A DNA stretch of 64,000 nucleotides from UMGS1840 sp045661305 (GTDB lineage Bacteria; Bacillota; Clostridia; UMGS1840): contig JAZRFJ010000006.1 in the NCBI GenBank assembly GCA_045661305.1, forward strand, positions 28,525 through 92,524, in the 5' to 3' direction. Below are positions 45,052 through 53,920 of this stretch, one piece after another. Position numbers and translations under genes: made by a program. Position 1 is the first letter of the stretch. Each line of letters starts with the position of its first letter. Below the pieces are notes generated by a model. It ran no database searches. It had not been told where the DNA came from and worked only from the letters and a program-made list of their open reading frames with translations.

Positions 45052-45999
45052 ATGATATCAATCGAAAAACCAAATATCGAATTTTTAGGAGCTTCACCAT
45101 CTGGTGATTACGCTAAATTTTCATTGTCTCCGTTAAACAGAGGCTACGGCACAACACTTGGAAACAGTATGAGAAGAATACTTCTTTCTTCACTTGAAGG
45201 TGTAGCACCGACAAGTATCAAGATAGACGGTGTAGTTCATGAGTTTTCAACAGTTCCGGGCGTTCAGGAAGATGTTACCGAAATAATTTTAAATGTTAAA
45301 AATATTGCGGCAAAACTTCACTGTGAGGGAGCAAAGACAGTTGTTCTTGAAGCTAACGGCGAATGTGAACTTACAGCGGGCGATATAAAGCCTGATGCTG
45401 AAGTAGAGATTATGAATCCTGAACTTCACATTTGCACACTTAACAAGTCAGCAAAATTCAGAATGGAAATCGTTTTGGATAAGGGAATCGGTTATGTAGC
45501 TTCCGAGAATAATAAAAACGCATCACTTCCTGTTGGTGCAATTCCGGTCGATTCAATTTATACTCCTGTTAAAAAGGTTAATTCAACCGTAGAAAATGTA
45601 AGAGTAGGTAATAAGACCGACCACGATAAGCTCACATTGGAAGTGTGGACAAACGGCGTTATGACAGCCGACGAAGCTGTTGGCTGGGCTGCAAAAATAA
45701 TGACAGAACATCTCGAATTATTTGTAGGCTTATCAGAAGAAGCTAAGAAAAGCAACATAATGGTTGAAAAAGAAGAAGATTATAAAGAAAAAGTTCTTGA
45801 AATGACTATTGAAGATCTTGACCTTTCTGTTCGTTCTTATAACTGTCTTAAGAGAGCAGGAATTAACAATGTTGAAGATCTTTCAAAGAAAACTCAGGAA
45901 GAAATGATTAAGGTTAGAAACCTCGGAAGAAAATCTATGGAAGAGGTTATTTCTAAGCTTGAAGCTTTGGGCTTAACACTTGCTGAAGAGGAAGAATAA
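45052..45999 (+). CDS. rpoA: RNA polymerase subunit alpha
   Basis: The 315-residue alpha has the N-terminal assembly domain (GYGTTLGNSMRRILLSSLEG), a linker, and the C-terminal DNA-binding domain with LDLSVRSYNCLKRAGINN and RNLGRKSMEEV helices that touch UP elements and activators. ATG 45052 follows GAAGGAGGG at 45036-45044. Confidence 0.98.
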   Translation: MISIEKPNIEFLGASPSGDYAKFSLSPLNRGYGTTLGNSMRRILLSSLEGVAPTSIKIDGVVHEFSTVPGVQEDVTEIILNVKNIAAKLHCEGAKTVVLEANGECELTAGDIKPDAEVEIMNPELHICTLNKSAKFRMEIVLDKGIGYVASENNKNASLPVGAIPVDSIYTPVKKVNSTVENVRVGNKTDHDKLTLEVWTNGVMTADEAVGWAAKIMTEHLELFVGLSEEAKKSNIMVEKEEDYKEKVLEMTIEDLDLSVRSYNCLKRAGINNVEDLSKKTQEEMIKVRNLGRKSMEEVISKLEALGLTLAEEEE

Positions 46000-46084
46000 G
46001 CGAAGGCTTTTAAAAAAATTCCGAGTTAAATATTTCACTGCAGGGTTTTATAAAAACACCTTGCTGTAAAAGGGGGAAATTAAA

Positions 46085-46426
46085 ATGGCTAATAAAAGAA
46101 AATTAGGTCGCCCTACCGACCACAGAATGGCTATGCTCAAAAATCTTACAACAGCTCTTTTGGAACACGGCAAAATTGAAACAACAGTTGCAAGAGCTAA
46201 AGAAACAAGAGCATTAGCTGAAAAAATGATAACTTTGGGAAAAACCAATACATTGCATTCAAGAAGACAGGCGCTCTCTTTTATTACAAAAGAAGATGTT
46301 GTTACAAAGCTTTTTGAAGAAATCGCTCCAAAATATGCGGACAGAAACGGTGGTTACACAAGAATTACTAAAACTTTTGAACGCCGCGGCGATGCAGCTT
46401 TGATGTCTGTTATTGAATTAGTATAG
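46085..46426 (+). CDS. rplQ: 50S ribosomal protein L17
   Basis: The 113-residue L17 has KRKLGRPTDHRMAMLKNL, VARAKETRALAEKMITLGK and a C-terminus RRGDAALMSVIELV ending at TAG. It lies at the tunnel exit. AAGGGGG precedes the ATG. It is the last gene of the alpha group. Confidence 0.97.
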   Translation: MANKRKLGRPTDHRMAMLKNLTTALLEHGKIETTVARAKETRALAEKMITLGKTNTLHSRRQALSFITKEDVVTKLFEEIAPKYADRNGGYTRITKTFERRGDAALMSVIELV

Positions 46427-46439
46427 GAGGTAAAAACTC

Positions 46440-46637
46440 ATGAGAGAAGGAATACATCCAAAGTATGAAAAAACAACAATAACCTGTGCTTGCGGTGCAG
46501 TTTATGAAGTTGGCTCAACAAAAGAAAATGTTCGTGTTGAAATCTGTGCAAAATGTCATCCTTTCTACACAGGAAAACAGAAGCTCGTTGATACAGGCGG
46601 ACGTGTTGAGAAATTTAAGAAGAAATTCGGTATCTAA
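46440..46637 (+). CDS. rpmE: 50S ribosomal protein L31, zinc-binding form
   Basis: The 65-residue L31 has MREGIHPKYEKTTITCACG, CAKCHPFYTGKQKLVDTGGR and the cysteine set of the zinc-binding (type A) form. It bridges the subunits. AGGAGG precedes the ATG. Its placement directly after rplQ is less usual than its common place near rho or prmC, but the sequence is clear. Confidence 0.97.
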   Translation: MREGIHPKYEKTTITCACGAVYEVGSTKENVRVEICAKCHPFYTGKQKLVDTGGRVEKFKKKFGI

Positions 46638-46807
46638 TTGGTGGCGGCCCTGTGCGGTCGCCCACTAAAAAACTCATAACTTTTTAAAATATGTATCAAA
46701 TTCATAAAAACTTCATATAAAAGTTATATAATTTGCAAGGTTAAGAACCTCAAAATTTCTTAAAGGTGTCAGAAACTTTACAACTTTGTTACATATGAAA
46801 AAAAGTA
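46638..46807 (+). other. Gap after rpmE with a GC-rich hairpin
   Basis: GCGGCC pairs with GGTCGC around CTGTGC (about 46644-46661), extended by GTG/CAC. It is not followed by a T-tract, so I cannot call it a terminator. The remaining bases are AT-rich and lead to the S-layer promoter. Confidence 0.45.
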
Positions 46808-46836
46808 TTGACAAATGCATTTTATTTTGATAAAAT
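46808..46836 (+). promoter_or_regulatory. Strong promoter of the S-layer protein gene
   Basis: TTGACA (46808-46813), 17 bases, TAAAAT (46831-46836), extended -10 TG (46828-46829). A near-consensus promoter fits a highly expressed surface protein. Confidence 0.85.
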
Positions 46837-46842
46837 GTTAGC

Positions 46843-46891
46843 GTAGAGGTCGAACTCTACTGCTTTTTCTGTATTAATAATACGAAAAAGC
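46843..46891 (+). promoter_or_regulatory. Double hairpin at the 5' end of the S-layer mRNA
   Basis: GTAGAG/CTCTAC (46843-46860) is directly followed by a long hairpin TGCTTTTTC-T-GTATTA / TAATAC-GAAAAAGCA (46861-46891). Both start within the first 10-50 bases of the transcript. Such 5' hairpins usually protect mRNA; the first stem followed by TGCTTTTT could also attenuate transcription. Confidence 0.65.
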
Positions 46892-46950
46892 ATACATAAA
46901 ATCGTAAAAAAAATATATTATAAAAACATTTTTTAGGAGGAACATCCACT

Positions 46951-49900
46951 ATGAAAAAACTTACAAGAGTTTTATCAGTAGTAATGGCAATCGCAATGTT
47001 GTTCACAATGTCTATGTCAGCTTCAGCTGCTACATACACAGATGTGAAAGCAGAAGATTCATACTACGAAGCTGTAGAAGCTTTATCAGCACTTGGTGTT
47101 GTTAAAGGCTACGAAGCAGGTGATTTCCAGCCAGAAGGCAAAATCACAAGAGCAGAAGCTGCTGCTATCATTATGAGAATAATGGGCATGGCTGCTGTAG
47201 AAAACACAAGAATTAACACACAGTTCACAGACGTAACATCAGAACACTGGGCATCAGGCGTTATCGCTGCTGCTGCTGATTCTGCAATCGTTAACGGTAT
47301 GGGCGATGGCACATTTGCTCCATCTGCTGAAGTAACATACGACCAGGTTGTAAAAATGCTCGTTTGTGCAATGGGTTACCAGAAAAAAGCTGAAGCTTCA
47401 GTTGCTGCTGGAACAAACGTATTCCCAACAGGTTACAACATCGTTGCAAACCAGAAGAGAATTACAGAAGGAACAGCTAAAACAGAAGGCGGCGCTACAA
47501 GAGGCACAGTTGCAAGACTCGTTTACAACGCTCTTACAGTAAACCTTATGGACCAGACATCATTTGGTACAGATGTTGAATTTAAAGAAATTGAAAAAGC
47601 TTCTATCCTCTGGACAAAATTAAATGCTATCCAGATCGAAACAAAGATTGCTTCAATTCCACTCGATCCTGCACAGAACAAAATTACAATCATCCCTACA
47701 AAATATGATGATGTAACAGTTAAAAACGGATACACACTTCCAGGTTCTGTTAAAAAAGGTGATGTAGACCTCGCTGGTTTACAGGGACTTACAGTTAAAG
47801 CTTTAGTTGATATCACAGATAAGGCTGATCCTGTACTCTTAGCAGTATTCCCACAGGGTTCTAAAAATGCTGAATTAGTTGTTGACCCACAGTTATTTGA
47901 AGATTTCGCTCTTCAGGCTGGTTCATCAACAGTTTACAATCCTAACATCAGATACTACAAATCAGCTGATGATTCAACACCTAATACATCTTCAAAAATC
48001 GAAGCTCCATTTGTTGCTTACATGAACATGAACACAGTTTATACATCATCAACTGGTGATGATGAAAGCGATGTTGCAGTTGCTCTTAACGGTATTATCG
48101 GTTCAGGTAATGTAAACAAAGTTACAACAAATAACAAAGCTTACAGATTCGTTGATACAGATAACAATGGTAAATATGATACACTCTTCATCGACAGCTC
48201 AGCTTCATTCGTAGTTGGTAAAATTGTTGATAAAGAAATCTACAGAGACAACTCAGCATCTATCTTCAACTCAGGTTTAGTATTTGATGGAACAAAAACA
48301 TACAACTTTGCTCCATTGGATCTTGATACAGAAGATGAAAAAGTTTCATACTCAATCAAAGATGCTGAAGGAAACAAATTAGCATTCGAAGATATCAAAG
48401 TTGGCGATATCCTTACTGTTGCTCAGTCATATGACAGTGACATCTGGTACTATGACATCACAGTTTCTTCTGCTTCAGCAGTTGAAGGAACAATCACAAC
48501 AGTTTCAACTGAAAAAGTTAAAGGCGGAGCTACAATCGACTACTATGAAATCGATGGCAAAGCTTACAGAGTAAATGGTGCTGCTACTTCTTCTAAACTT
48601 GAAGCAGGTATAGCTGGTACATTCAATATTACAGCTGATGGTGCTATCATTTCTTACGAACTCCAGGCATCAGCTAAAGCTTATGGTATCGTTGTTGCTA
48701 CAGGTGCTAAATCAGGCACATTCTCAAACGGTGTTCAGGCTCAGATTTTGACAAAAGAAGGAACACTCAAAACATTAGATTTTGCTACAAATGTTGAATT
48801 CAACGCATCAGGTTCTGATGTTGCATCAAATGTAGATGCTGACAGTTCTACAGCTGGCTTCCAGCCAAACGCTGCATTCTCTATCTCAGCTGGTACAATC
48901 GTAATCTATGAAACAAATTCAGATGATGAAATCAGAAGAATTTATACAACACAGGCTGCTATCGAAGCTAAAGACGACGATGTGAAACTCGTTCCTTCAT
49001 TGTCAGCTACTTACGATGCTGATTCAGCAAAAATCGATGGTAAATATATGACAGAAGATACAGTTGTAATCGGAGTTCCAAGTGCTGGTTCAGTAGGTGA
49101 CAAAGATAAATATTCTGTTGCTTCAATAGACGCTTTAGATGAAACAACAACATATACAGGTACACTCGTATATGATGCATCTTCTAAAGAAGTTCAGCTC
49201 GCATTTATCACAAACATGCTTGTAAAACCTGCTTACGACACAGTTCCATTTGTTGTAACAGGAAAATCTACAACAAGTGTTAACGGTGAAAAGAGAGACA
49301 GATTTACAGGTTACATCGAAAACAAAGAAGTTTCTTATGTTCTTGCAGATTCTGATGATCTCACAGTTATCGGTATGACAGGTGAAGTTGTTGCTACATC
49401 AAAAGCTGCTGTTGCTGCTTTCGATATCGGTGTAAACGACGTTATCCAGGTTGTTCTTAATGCAAACGAAGAAATCGTTTCTTACAGACATATCATGAAA
49501 TATGATGTTGACGAAGATGGTACTGGTGCTGATACTGCTGAAGGTTACATCGCTATGGTAGCTTCAGCTGGTAACGAAGATTCAGATACAACTCAGACAG
49601 CTGTTCTTACAAAACTTTCAGATGGTACTGCTTCAGCTCACAATGCTGCTGTTACAAACAAACAGGTATATGGTTACGCTGCAGCTGGTAGAGTAAACAA
49701 AGTTACAAACAGAGGAATTGAACTCTTCAAATCTGTTAATACATCATCTCTTAACACTGTTGCATTGTTAACAGCTCAGTCAAACATTAATGACGCTGCT
49801 TACAATCCAAACAACATCGTATATGCTTATGGTAACACATATTCAAAAGTTAAAACAAGCGTATTTGATGCAGTTAAGACATTTGATACAGTAGGTTCAG

Positions 49901-50016
49901 GTGTTGATGCAAATCTTGTAACTGACCTTGCTAAAGCAGATGACGTCGTTTACCTCTACAGCTTTGACGGAACAAATGTTCTCGGATTTATCGTAGACGT
50001 AGCTTCAAACAACTAA
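46951..50016 (+). CDS. Large SLH-domain protein, probable S-layer protein
   Basis: The 1021-residue protein has a signal peptide (cleavage near SASAA, residue 27), then three N-terminal SLH repeats (TYTDVKAEDSYYEAVEAL, FTDVTSEHWASGVIAAAADS, and a third ending RGTVARLVYNAL) that anchor it to wall polymers. The remaining 800 residues are rich in Thr, Ser, Ala, Asp and Val, almost free of Cys and without a recognised enzyme domain. Strong promoter, AGGAGG site, structured leader and terminator suggest a monocistronic, highly expressed lattice protein; that is inference. Confidence 0.88.
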   Translation: MKKLTRVLSVVMAIAMLFTMSMSASAATYTDVKAEDSYYEAVEALSALGVVKGYEAGDFQPEGKITRAEAAAIIMRIMGMAAVENTRINTQFTDVTSEHWASGVIAAAADSAIVNGMGDGTFAPSAEVTYDQVVKMLVCAMGYQKKAEASVAAGTNVFPTGYNIVANQKRITEGTAKTEGGATRGTVARLVYNALTVNLMDQTSFGTDVEFKEIEKASILWTKLNAIQIETKIASIPLDPAQNKITIIPTKYDDVTVKNGYTLPGSVKKGDVDLAGLQGLTVKALVDITDKADPVLLAVFPQGSKNAELVVDPQLFEDFALQAGSSTVYNPNIRYYKSADDSTPNTSSKIEAPFVAYMNMNTVYTSSTGDDESDVAVALNGIIGSGNVNKVTTNNKAYRFVDTDNNGKYDTLFIDSSASFVVGKIVDKEIYRDNSASIFNSGLVFDGTKTYNFAPLDLDTEDEKVSYSIKDAEGNKLAFEDIKVGDILTVAQSYDSDIWYYDITVSSASAVEGTITTVSTEKVKGGATIDYYEIDGKAYRVNGAATSSKLEAGIAGTFNITADGAIISYELQASAKAYGIVVATGAKSGTFSNGVQAQILTKEGTLKTLDFATNVEFNASGSDVASNVDADSSTAGFQPNAAFSISAGTIVIYETNSDDEIRRIYTTQAAIEAKDDDVKLVPSLSATYDADSAKIDGKYMTEDTVVIGVPSAGSVGDKDKYSVASIDALDETTTYTGTLVYDASSKEVQLAFITNMLVKPAYDTVPFVVTGKSTTSVNGEKRDRFTGYIENKEVSYVLADSDDLTVIGMTGEVVATSKAAVAAFDIGVNDVIQVVLNANEEIVSYRHIMKYDVDEDGTGADTAEGYIAMVASAGNEDSDTTQTAVLTKLSDGTASAHNAAVTNKQVYGYAAAGRVNKVTNRGIELFKSVNTSSLNTVALLTAQSNINDAAYNPNNIVYAYGNTYSKVKTSVFDAVKTFDTVGSGVDANLVTDLAKADDVVYLYSFDGTNVLGFIVDVASNN

Positions 50017-50035
50017 GATTAACTAAATCTTAAAT

Positions 50036-50070
50036 AAAAAAGAGTGTTCCCTTGTGGAACACTCTTTTTG
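50036..50070 (+). terminator. Intrinsic terminator of the S-layer gene
   Basis: A 14-bp stem (50037-50050 with 50056-50069) around CTTGT, whose 3' arm ends in a T-run. Confidence 0.9.
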
Positions 50071-50079
50071 TGTTATATT

Positions 50080-50122
50080 GGTTCTTTGTCAATGCTTTGG
50101 ATAAAAAAGGCTCTTTGTCAAT
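50080..50122. repeat. Two direct copies of GG(T/C)TCTTTGTCAAT
   Basis: GGTTCTTTGTCAAT at 50080-50093 recurs as GGCTCTTTGTCAAT at 50109-50122, 29 bases apart, each followed by a G-rich stretch and A-run. It may be a remnant of a mobile-element end, but there is no transposase or partner end in view. Confidence 0.35.
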
Positions 50123-50164
50123 AGTTGTGGTGAAAAAAGTTATGACGAAATATTAATGATATTG

Positions 50165-50184
50165 CTTTTTTAACATCCCCTTTA
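50165..50184. repeat. Solo terminal repeat matching the structured element family
   Basis: CTTTTTTAACATCCCCTTTA here matches the right end of copy D (57949-57968) at 19 of 20 positions and ends two bases from the uxaC stop codon. The rest of the element is absent or too diverged to see. Confidence 0.6.
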
Positions 50185-50186
50185 GA

Positions 50187-51584
50187 CTATATTCCAAGAT
50201 ACTCCCTTGCATTTTCAAACGATATATCTTTTACTAATTTCTCAAGTAACTTCGGACAATTCGGATATTCCCCGTTTTCTACCCAGTTTCCGATAATATT
50301 ACAAAGTATTCTTCTGAAATACTCATGTCTTGGGTATGAAAGAAAGCTTCTCGAATCAGTAAGCATACCGATAAAAGCACCTAAACAGCCAAGATTTGAA
50401 AGAGCCTTCATCTGTGCCTCCATGCCGTCCTTCTGGTCACAGAACCACCAGCCTGAGCCGAACTGAATTTTGCCCTTTATTCCACCGCCCTGGAAGTTTC
50501 CAAGCATTGTTCCGATAACATAGTTGTCTTTCGGATTTAAGGTATATAAAATTGTTTTTGGCAATTTGGATTTTTTGTGCATCGCATTTAAAATGCCTGC
50601 AAGCTCTTTTGCGATTGTTCCGTCATTTATAGAGTCAAAGCCTGTATCAGGTCCTAAAACAGAAAACATTTTTTCGTTGTTGTTTCTTATAGTATTCATA
50701 TGAAGCTGCATAGCAAAGCCGTAATCTGCATATTTTTCGCCTAAAAAAATAAGAAGTGCTGTCTTATATTTGTCAGCCTCATCTTTTGTGATTTTCTGTC
50801 CAGCCATTGCTTTTTTGAAAATCAAATCAGCTTCCTCGTCAGTGCAAGGTGAGAAGAACACATCGTCAAGTCCATGGTCAGAAATTCTGCATCCAACAGA
50901 TTTAAAGAAAAGAAGTCTTTCCTCCAAAGTGTTTTTAAGGTCATTAAAATCCTCTATAACTCTTCCCGATACAACAGAAAGCTTTATAATATAGCTTTTA
51001 AATTCATCATTTTCAATCTTTATTGCCTTATCAGGTCTGAAAGTAGGAAGAACAAGTGTATCACAGCTTGGATTTTGTGCGATTGCTATATGATATTCCA
51101 AAGTATCAGCTGGGTCATCAGTTGTGCAGATACATTTTACATTAAATTTCTTAAAAATTGAAAAAACATTAAAATCAGGCGAATTTATTTTTTCATTTGC
51201 CTTTTTCCATATTTCGTCAGCACTAAGCGGTGATAACGGCTCTTTTATATCAAAAAATCTCTGGAGCTCAAGGTGTGTCCAGTGATAAAGCGGATTTCCG
51301 ATAAGATATGGCATAACCTCTGCCCACTTTAAAAATTTCTCATAATCGCTTGCGTCACCTGTTATATAATATTCATCAATTCCGTAGCTACGCATCGCTC
51401 TCCATTTGTAATGGTCGCCGTAAAGCCACAGCTCTGTTATATTTTTAAATCTTTTATTTTCTGCAATTTCTTTTGGACTAAGATGACAATGATAGTCGAA
51501 AATCGGCATACTCATCGCACTTTTAAAAAGTGTTTTTGATGTTTCTGTTTCCAAAAGAAAATCATTCCCCATAAATTCTTTCAT
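50187..51584 (-). CDS. uxaC: Uronate (glucuronate/galacturonate) isomerase
   Basis: The 465-residue enzyme is of normal UxaC length and shows MPIFDYHCHLSPKEIAEN (metal-binding HxH), RAMRSYGIDE, ICTTDDPADTLEYH, QLHMNTIRNNN and WWFCDQKDGMEAQM. It converts glucuronate to fructuronate or galacturonate to tagaturonate, early in pectin or glucuronide use. It stands alone, without other uronate genes. ATG 51584 follows GGAGGAACT; an upstream in-frame start is less likely. It ends with TAG. Confidence 0.93.
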   Translation of the reverse strand: MKEFMGNDFLLETETSKTLFKSAMSMPIFDYHCHLSPKEIAENKRFKNITELWLYGDHYKWRAMRSYGIDEYYITGDASDYEKFLKWAEVMPYLIGNPLYHWTHLELQRFFDIKEPLSPLSADEIWKKANEKINSPDFNVFSIFKKFNVKCICTTDDPADTLEYHIAIAQNPSCDTLVLPTFRPDKAIKIENDEFKSYIIKLSVVSGRVIEDFNDLKNTLEERLLFFKSVGCRISDHGLDDVFFSPCTDEEADLIFKKAMAGQKITKDEADKYKTALLIFLGEKYADYGFAMQLHMNTIRNNNEKMFSVLGPDTGFDSINDGTIAKELAGILNAMHKKSKLPKTILYTLNPKDNYVIGTMLGNFQGGGIKGKIQFGSGWWFCDQKDGMEAQMKALSNLGCLGAFIGMLTDSRSFLSYPRHEYFRRILCNIIGNWVENGEYPNCPKLLEKLVKDISFENAREYLGI

Positions 51585-51617
51585 AATATATAGTTCCTCC
51601 AATACCTCTTTTAATCT

Positions 51618-51646
51618 ATTATTACACTTTTTTCTAAAAAAGTCAA
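51618..51646 (-). promoter_or_regulatory. Promoter of uxaC
   Basis: On the minus strand TTGACT (51641-51646), 17 bases, AATAAT (51618-51623), extended -10 TG. Its -35 is back to back with the cysK promoter 38 bases away. Confidence 0.75.
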
Positions 51647-51683
51647 TAAAGTTCACATAAAATTACCAAAAACAGCTTATTTA

Positions 51684-51712
51684 TTGACTTTTTTCCCTCA
51701 ATATGATATTAT
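51684..51712 (+). promoter_or_regulatory. Promoter of cysK
   Basis: TTGACT (51684-51689), 17 bases, TATTAT (51707-51712), extended -10 TG (51704-51705). The start codon is only 26 bases downstream, so the leader is short and no riboswitch fits. Confidence 0.8.
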
Positions 51713-51737
51713 AGTTTTTGTGAAAGGTGATGTTAAA

Positions 51738-52673
51738 ATGAAAATTTATAATAATATATCGGAGCTTATCGGAAAAACTCCGCTAGTTAAACTTAATAAC
51801 ATAAAAAAAGAAGAAAATCTATATGGTAATATCCTTGCAAAGCTTGAATATTTCAATCCTGCAAGCTCAATAAAAGACAGAGCAGCATTTGAAATGCTTG
51901 ATGCTTATGAAAAGGCAGGACTTTTAAATAAAGATAACGTTATAATTGAGCCGACAAGCGGAAATACAGGGATAGGATTATGTGCAATTTGTGCCTCAAA
52001 AGGCTATAAAACTATAATTGTAATGCCCGAGAGTATGAGTGAAGAAAGAAAAAAAATAATGAAATTCTTAGGTGCAGAGCTTGTTCTCACAAAAAAAGAT
52101 GAGGGAATGCCTGGTGCTATAAAAAAAGCTTATGAACTAAAAGAAGAAATTAAGGGAAGCCTTATTGCAGGGCAGTTTGAAAATCCTGCTAACCCCGAAG
52201 CTCACTATAAAACAACAGGTCCTGAAATTTGGGAGGATACAGATGGAAAAATTGATATTTTAGTTTGCGGAATAGGTACAGGCGGAACTATAAGCGGTAC
52301 AGGCAAATTTTTAAAAGAAAAAAACCAAAATATAAAAATAGTTGGCGTTGAGCCTTTTTCTTCACCGTTTTTATCACAGAATAAATCAGGACCGCACGCA
52401 ATTCAGGGAATAGGTGCAGGCTTTATTCCAAAAATTCTTGATACAAAAATATATGATGAAATAATAACTGTAAAGGATGAGGACGCACTTTCTTATTCTA
52501 AGCTTATTGCAAAAAAAGAAGGTCTTATGGTCGGAATTTCTTCGGGTGCTGCCCTTTTTGGTGCAATAAGTCTTGCAAAAAAAGAGGAAAACAAGGATAA
52601 AAATATCGTTGTCGTTTTGCCTGATACTGCGGAAAGATATATCTCGACTTCTCTTTTTGACTTTTCTGACTGA
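51738..52673 (+). CDS. cysK: Cysteine synthase (O-acetylserine sulfhydrylase)
   Basis: The 311-residue PLP enzyme has ISELIGKTPLVKLNNI, the PLP lysine in NPASSIKDRAAFEM (near residue 44), the phosphate-binding loop PTSGNTGIGL, and GTGGTISGTGKFLKE. It makes cysteine from O-acetylserine and sulfide, so it can complete the path started by cysE at 8405. ATG 51738 follows AAAGGTGA; codons upstream lie inside the promoter. Confidence 0.94.
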   Translation: MKIYNNISELIGKTPLVKLNNIKKEENLYGNILAKLEYFNPASSIKDRAAFEMLDAYEKAGLLNKDNVIIEPTSGNTGIGLCAICASKGYKTIIVMPESMSEERKKIMKFLGAELVLTKKDEGMPGAIKKAYELKEEIKGSLIAGQFENPANPEAHYKTTGPEIWEDTDGKIDILVCGIGTGGTISGTGKFLKEKNQNIKIVGVEPFSSPFLSQNKSGPHAIQGIGAGFIPKILDTKIYDEIITVKDEDALSYSKLIAKKEGLMVGISSGAALFGAISLAKKEENKDKNIVVVLPDTAERYISTSLFDFSD

Positions 52674-52741
52674 TTTTTTATTTCGTTTCACATACTCAGC
52701 CTCGCGGCGTCTGTGCGATCGCTAGGAGGGGGATAGGGGTC

Positions 52742-52788
52742 ATAGGGGGACAAGGGGGAAACACCGAAAGGTTCCCCCATCCCCCTAT
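52742..52788. repeat. GC-rich nested palindrome
   Basis: ATAGGGGGA (52742-52750) pairs with TCCCCCTAT (52780-52788), and GGGGGAA (52754-52760) with TTCCCCC (52772-52778). The neighbouring 52705-52740 is also GC-rich. No T-tract follows. It looks like a REP-type or degraded mobile sequence rather than part of the cysK unit. Confidence 0.6.
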
Positions 52789-52870
52789 AAAGAAAAAATA
52801 AAAATTTGAACAATTTAGCTTTCCAATAACATAATGGGACAAAGAAAACAGAACAATTTAATAAAAAAAC

Positions 52871-52899
52871 TTGAAATATTCACAAATATATAGTATAAT
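52871..52899 (+). promoter_or_regulatory. Promoter of ruvX
   Basis: TTGAAA (52871-52876), 17 bases, TATAAT (52894-52899), no extended TG. It lies 44 bases before the ruvX start. Confidence 0.75.
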
Positions 52900-52942
52900 A
52901 TAATGTAATGCACGAAAAAAGAAAGGGAGGTATCAAAAGACT

Positions 52943-53356
52943 ATGAAACGACTTATGGCTATCGACTACGGTGACAGAAGAATAGGGATTGCAGTTTCAG
53001 ATATGCTACTCATTACAGCACAGCCTGTTGGTTTTATAACTGTAAGTGGAAAAAAGGACGCTGTAGCTAAGCTTAAAGAAATTTATTCACAGTATGATAT
53101 CTCAAAAATAATTTTCGGTCTGCCGAAAAACATGGATGGAACAGAGGGAGAGCGAGCGCAGATTGTCCGCGATTTTGCAAAAAGATTAGGCGATGAAGTA
53201 AATTGTGAGGTCGATTTTTTTGACGAAAGACTGACTACTGTCCGTGCAGAGCAAACGCTTAATGCGCTAAATGTAAAAGGCAGAAAAAAAGAGGGCAAAA
53301 AAGACAGTTTAAGTGCCGTTTTAATCCTTCAGGGATATATGGCTGTTCATAACTAA
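52943..53356 (+). CDS. ruvX: Holliday junction resolvase-like protein RuvX/YqgF
   Basis: The 137-residue protein has the RNase H-like start LMAIDYGDRRIGIAVSD (catalytic Asp 8), FGLPKNMDGTEG, the FFDERLTTVRAEQ motif and the C-terminal KKDSLSAVLILQGYM. Family roles in resolving junctions and in 16S rRNA processing have been proposed. GGGAGGTATC precedes the ATG. The next gene is DUF1292, its usual Firmicutes neighbour. Confidence 0.93.
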   Translation: MKRLMAIDYGDRRIGIAVSDMLLITAQPVGFITVSGKKDAVAKLKEIYSQYDISKIIFGLPKNMDGTEGERAQIVRDFAKRLGDEVNCEVDFFDERLTTVRAEQTLNALNVKGRKKEGKKDSLSAVLILQGYMAVHN

Positions 53357-53376
53357 AAAGAAAAGAGGTAAATAAA

Positions 53377-53655
53377 ATGGAAGAAATGGAAAAAATCACT
53401 TTATATGATGAAAACGATAAGCCTTGCGAATATGAGCTTATAGACTTATTTGAATATAACGATAATGTTTATGGCGGATTTGCACCTATTTTAGGGGAAG
53501 AGTCTGACGGACTTGAGGAGGAAGTTGAAGTCGTTATGCTCAAGGTAATTGAAAAAGACGGCAAAGAGTGCTTTATGGAGATAGCTTCAGAGGAAGAAGA
53601 AATGGAAGCTTTCCAAGAGCTTGTAAGAAGACAGATGGCACTTGACGAGGATTAA
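53377..53655 (+). CDS. DUF1292 family protein (YrzB type)
   Basis: A 92-residue acidic protein with the DUF1292 pattern: ITLYDENDKPCEYELIDLFEYND, YGGFAPI and MEIASEEEEMEAFQELVRR. Its function is unknown; it nearly always follows ruvX in Firmicutes. AAAGAGGTAA precedes the ATG. Structured repeat A begins right after its TAA. Confidence 0.85.
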   Translation: MEEMEKITLYDENDKPCEYELIDLFEYNDNVYGGFAPILGEESDGLEEEVEVVMLKVIEKDGKECFMEIASEEEEMEAFQELVRRQMALDED

Positions 53656-53898
53656 ACAGGGAATGTAAAAAAAGTCCAGAACGCAAAAAAGAAACCTGGC
53701 ATTGAATTTTAGAGATTTTTGTGAAATTTTGCTTTTGAAATTGTCAAAAAATTTGTACTTTTTAAAATTCTTTAAAAATTTTCTTTTTTGCTATGAAAAA
53801 ACTTCGCCTCTCGCTGTATACACATACAGCTTCGGGTGTCCCAAAGCTTTGCTTTGGCTCAGTTTTTCCATTCTGGAGCTTTTTTTCCTATCCCCTGT
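53656..53898 (-). repeat. Structured repeat element, copy A
   Basis: About 243 bp directly after the DUF1292 stop. Read on the minus strand it matches copies D and E: outer inverted repeats (ACAGGG... ends, CCAGAA/TTCTGG), stem P1 TGGAAAAACT/AGTTTTTTCA, P2 CCAAAGC/GCTTTGG, P3 GCTGTAT/ATACAGC, and P4 GCAAAAAAGAAA/TTTCTTTTTTGC enclosing an 85-base variable loop (53695-53779). P1 differs from copy D by a C-G to A-U exchange that keeps the pair. Confidence 0.85.
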
Positions 53899-53920
53899 GT
53901 GAGTGAAAGGAAAATGAAAA

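Noticed and set aside
46638..46680. Terminator after rpmE
   Set aside because: The GC-rich hairpin lacks a T-tract on the plus strand, so it is reported only as a hairpin.
51713..51737. Riboswitch before cysK
   Set aside because: The leader is about 20 bases, too short for any known sulfur riboswitch.
53702..53902. Small peptide frame with a TSPLAVYTYSFG-type sequence, repeated at 56.2-58.7 kb
   Set aside because: It follows the structured repeats; differences between copies preserve base pairing rather than codons, and there is no ribosome-binding site.
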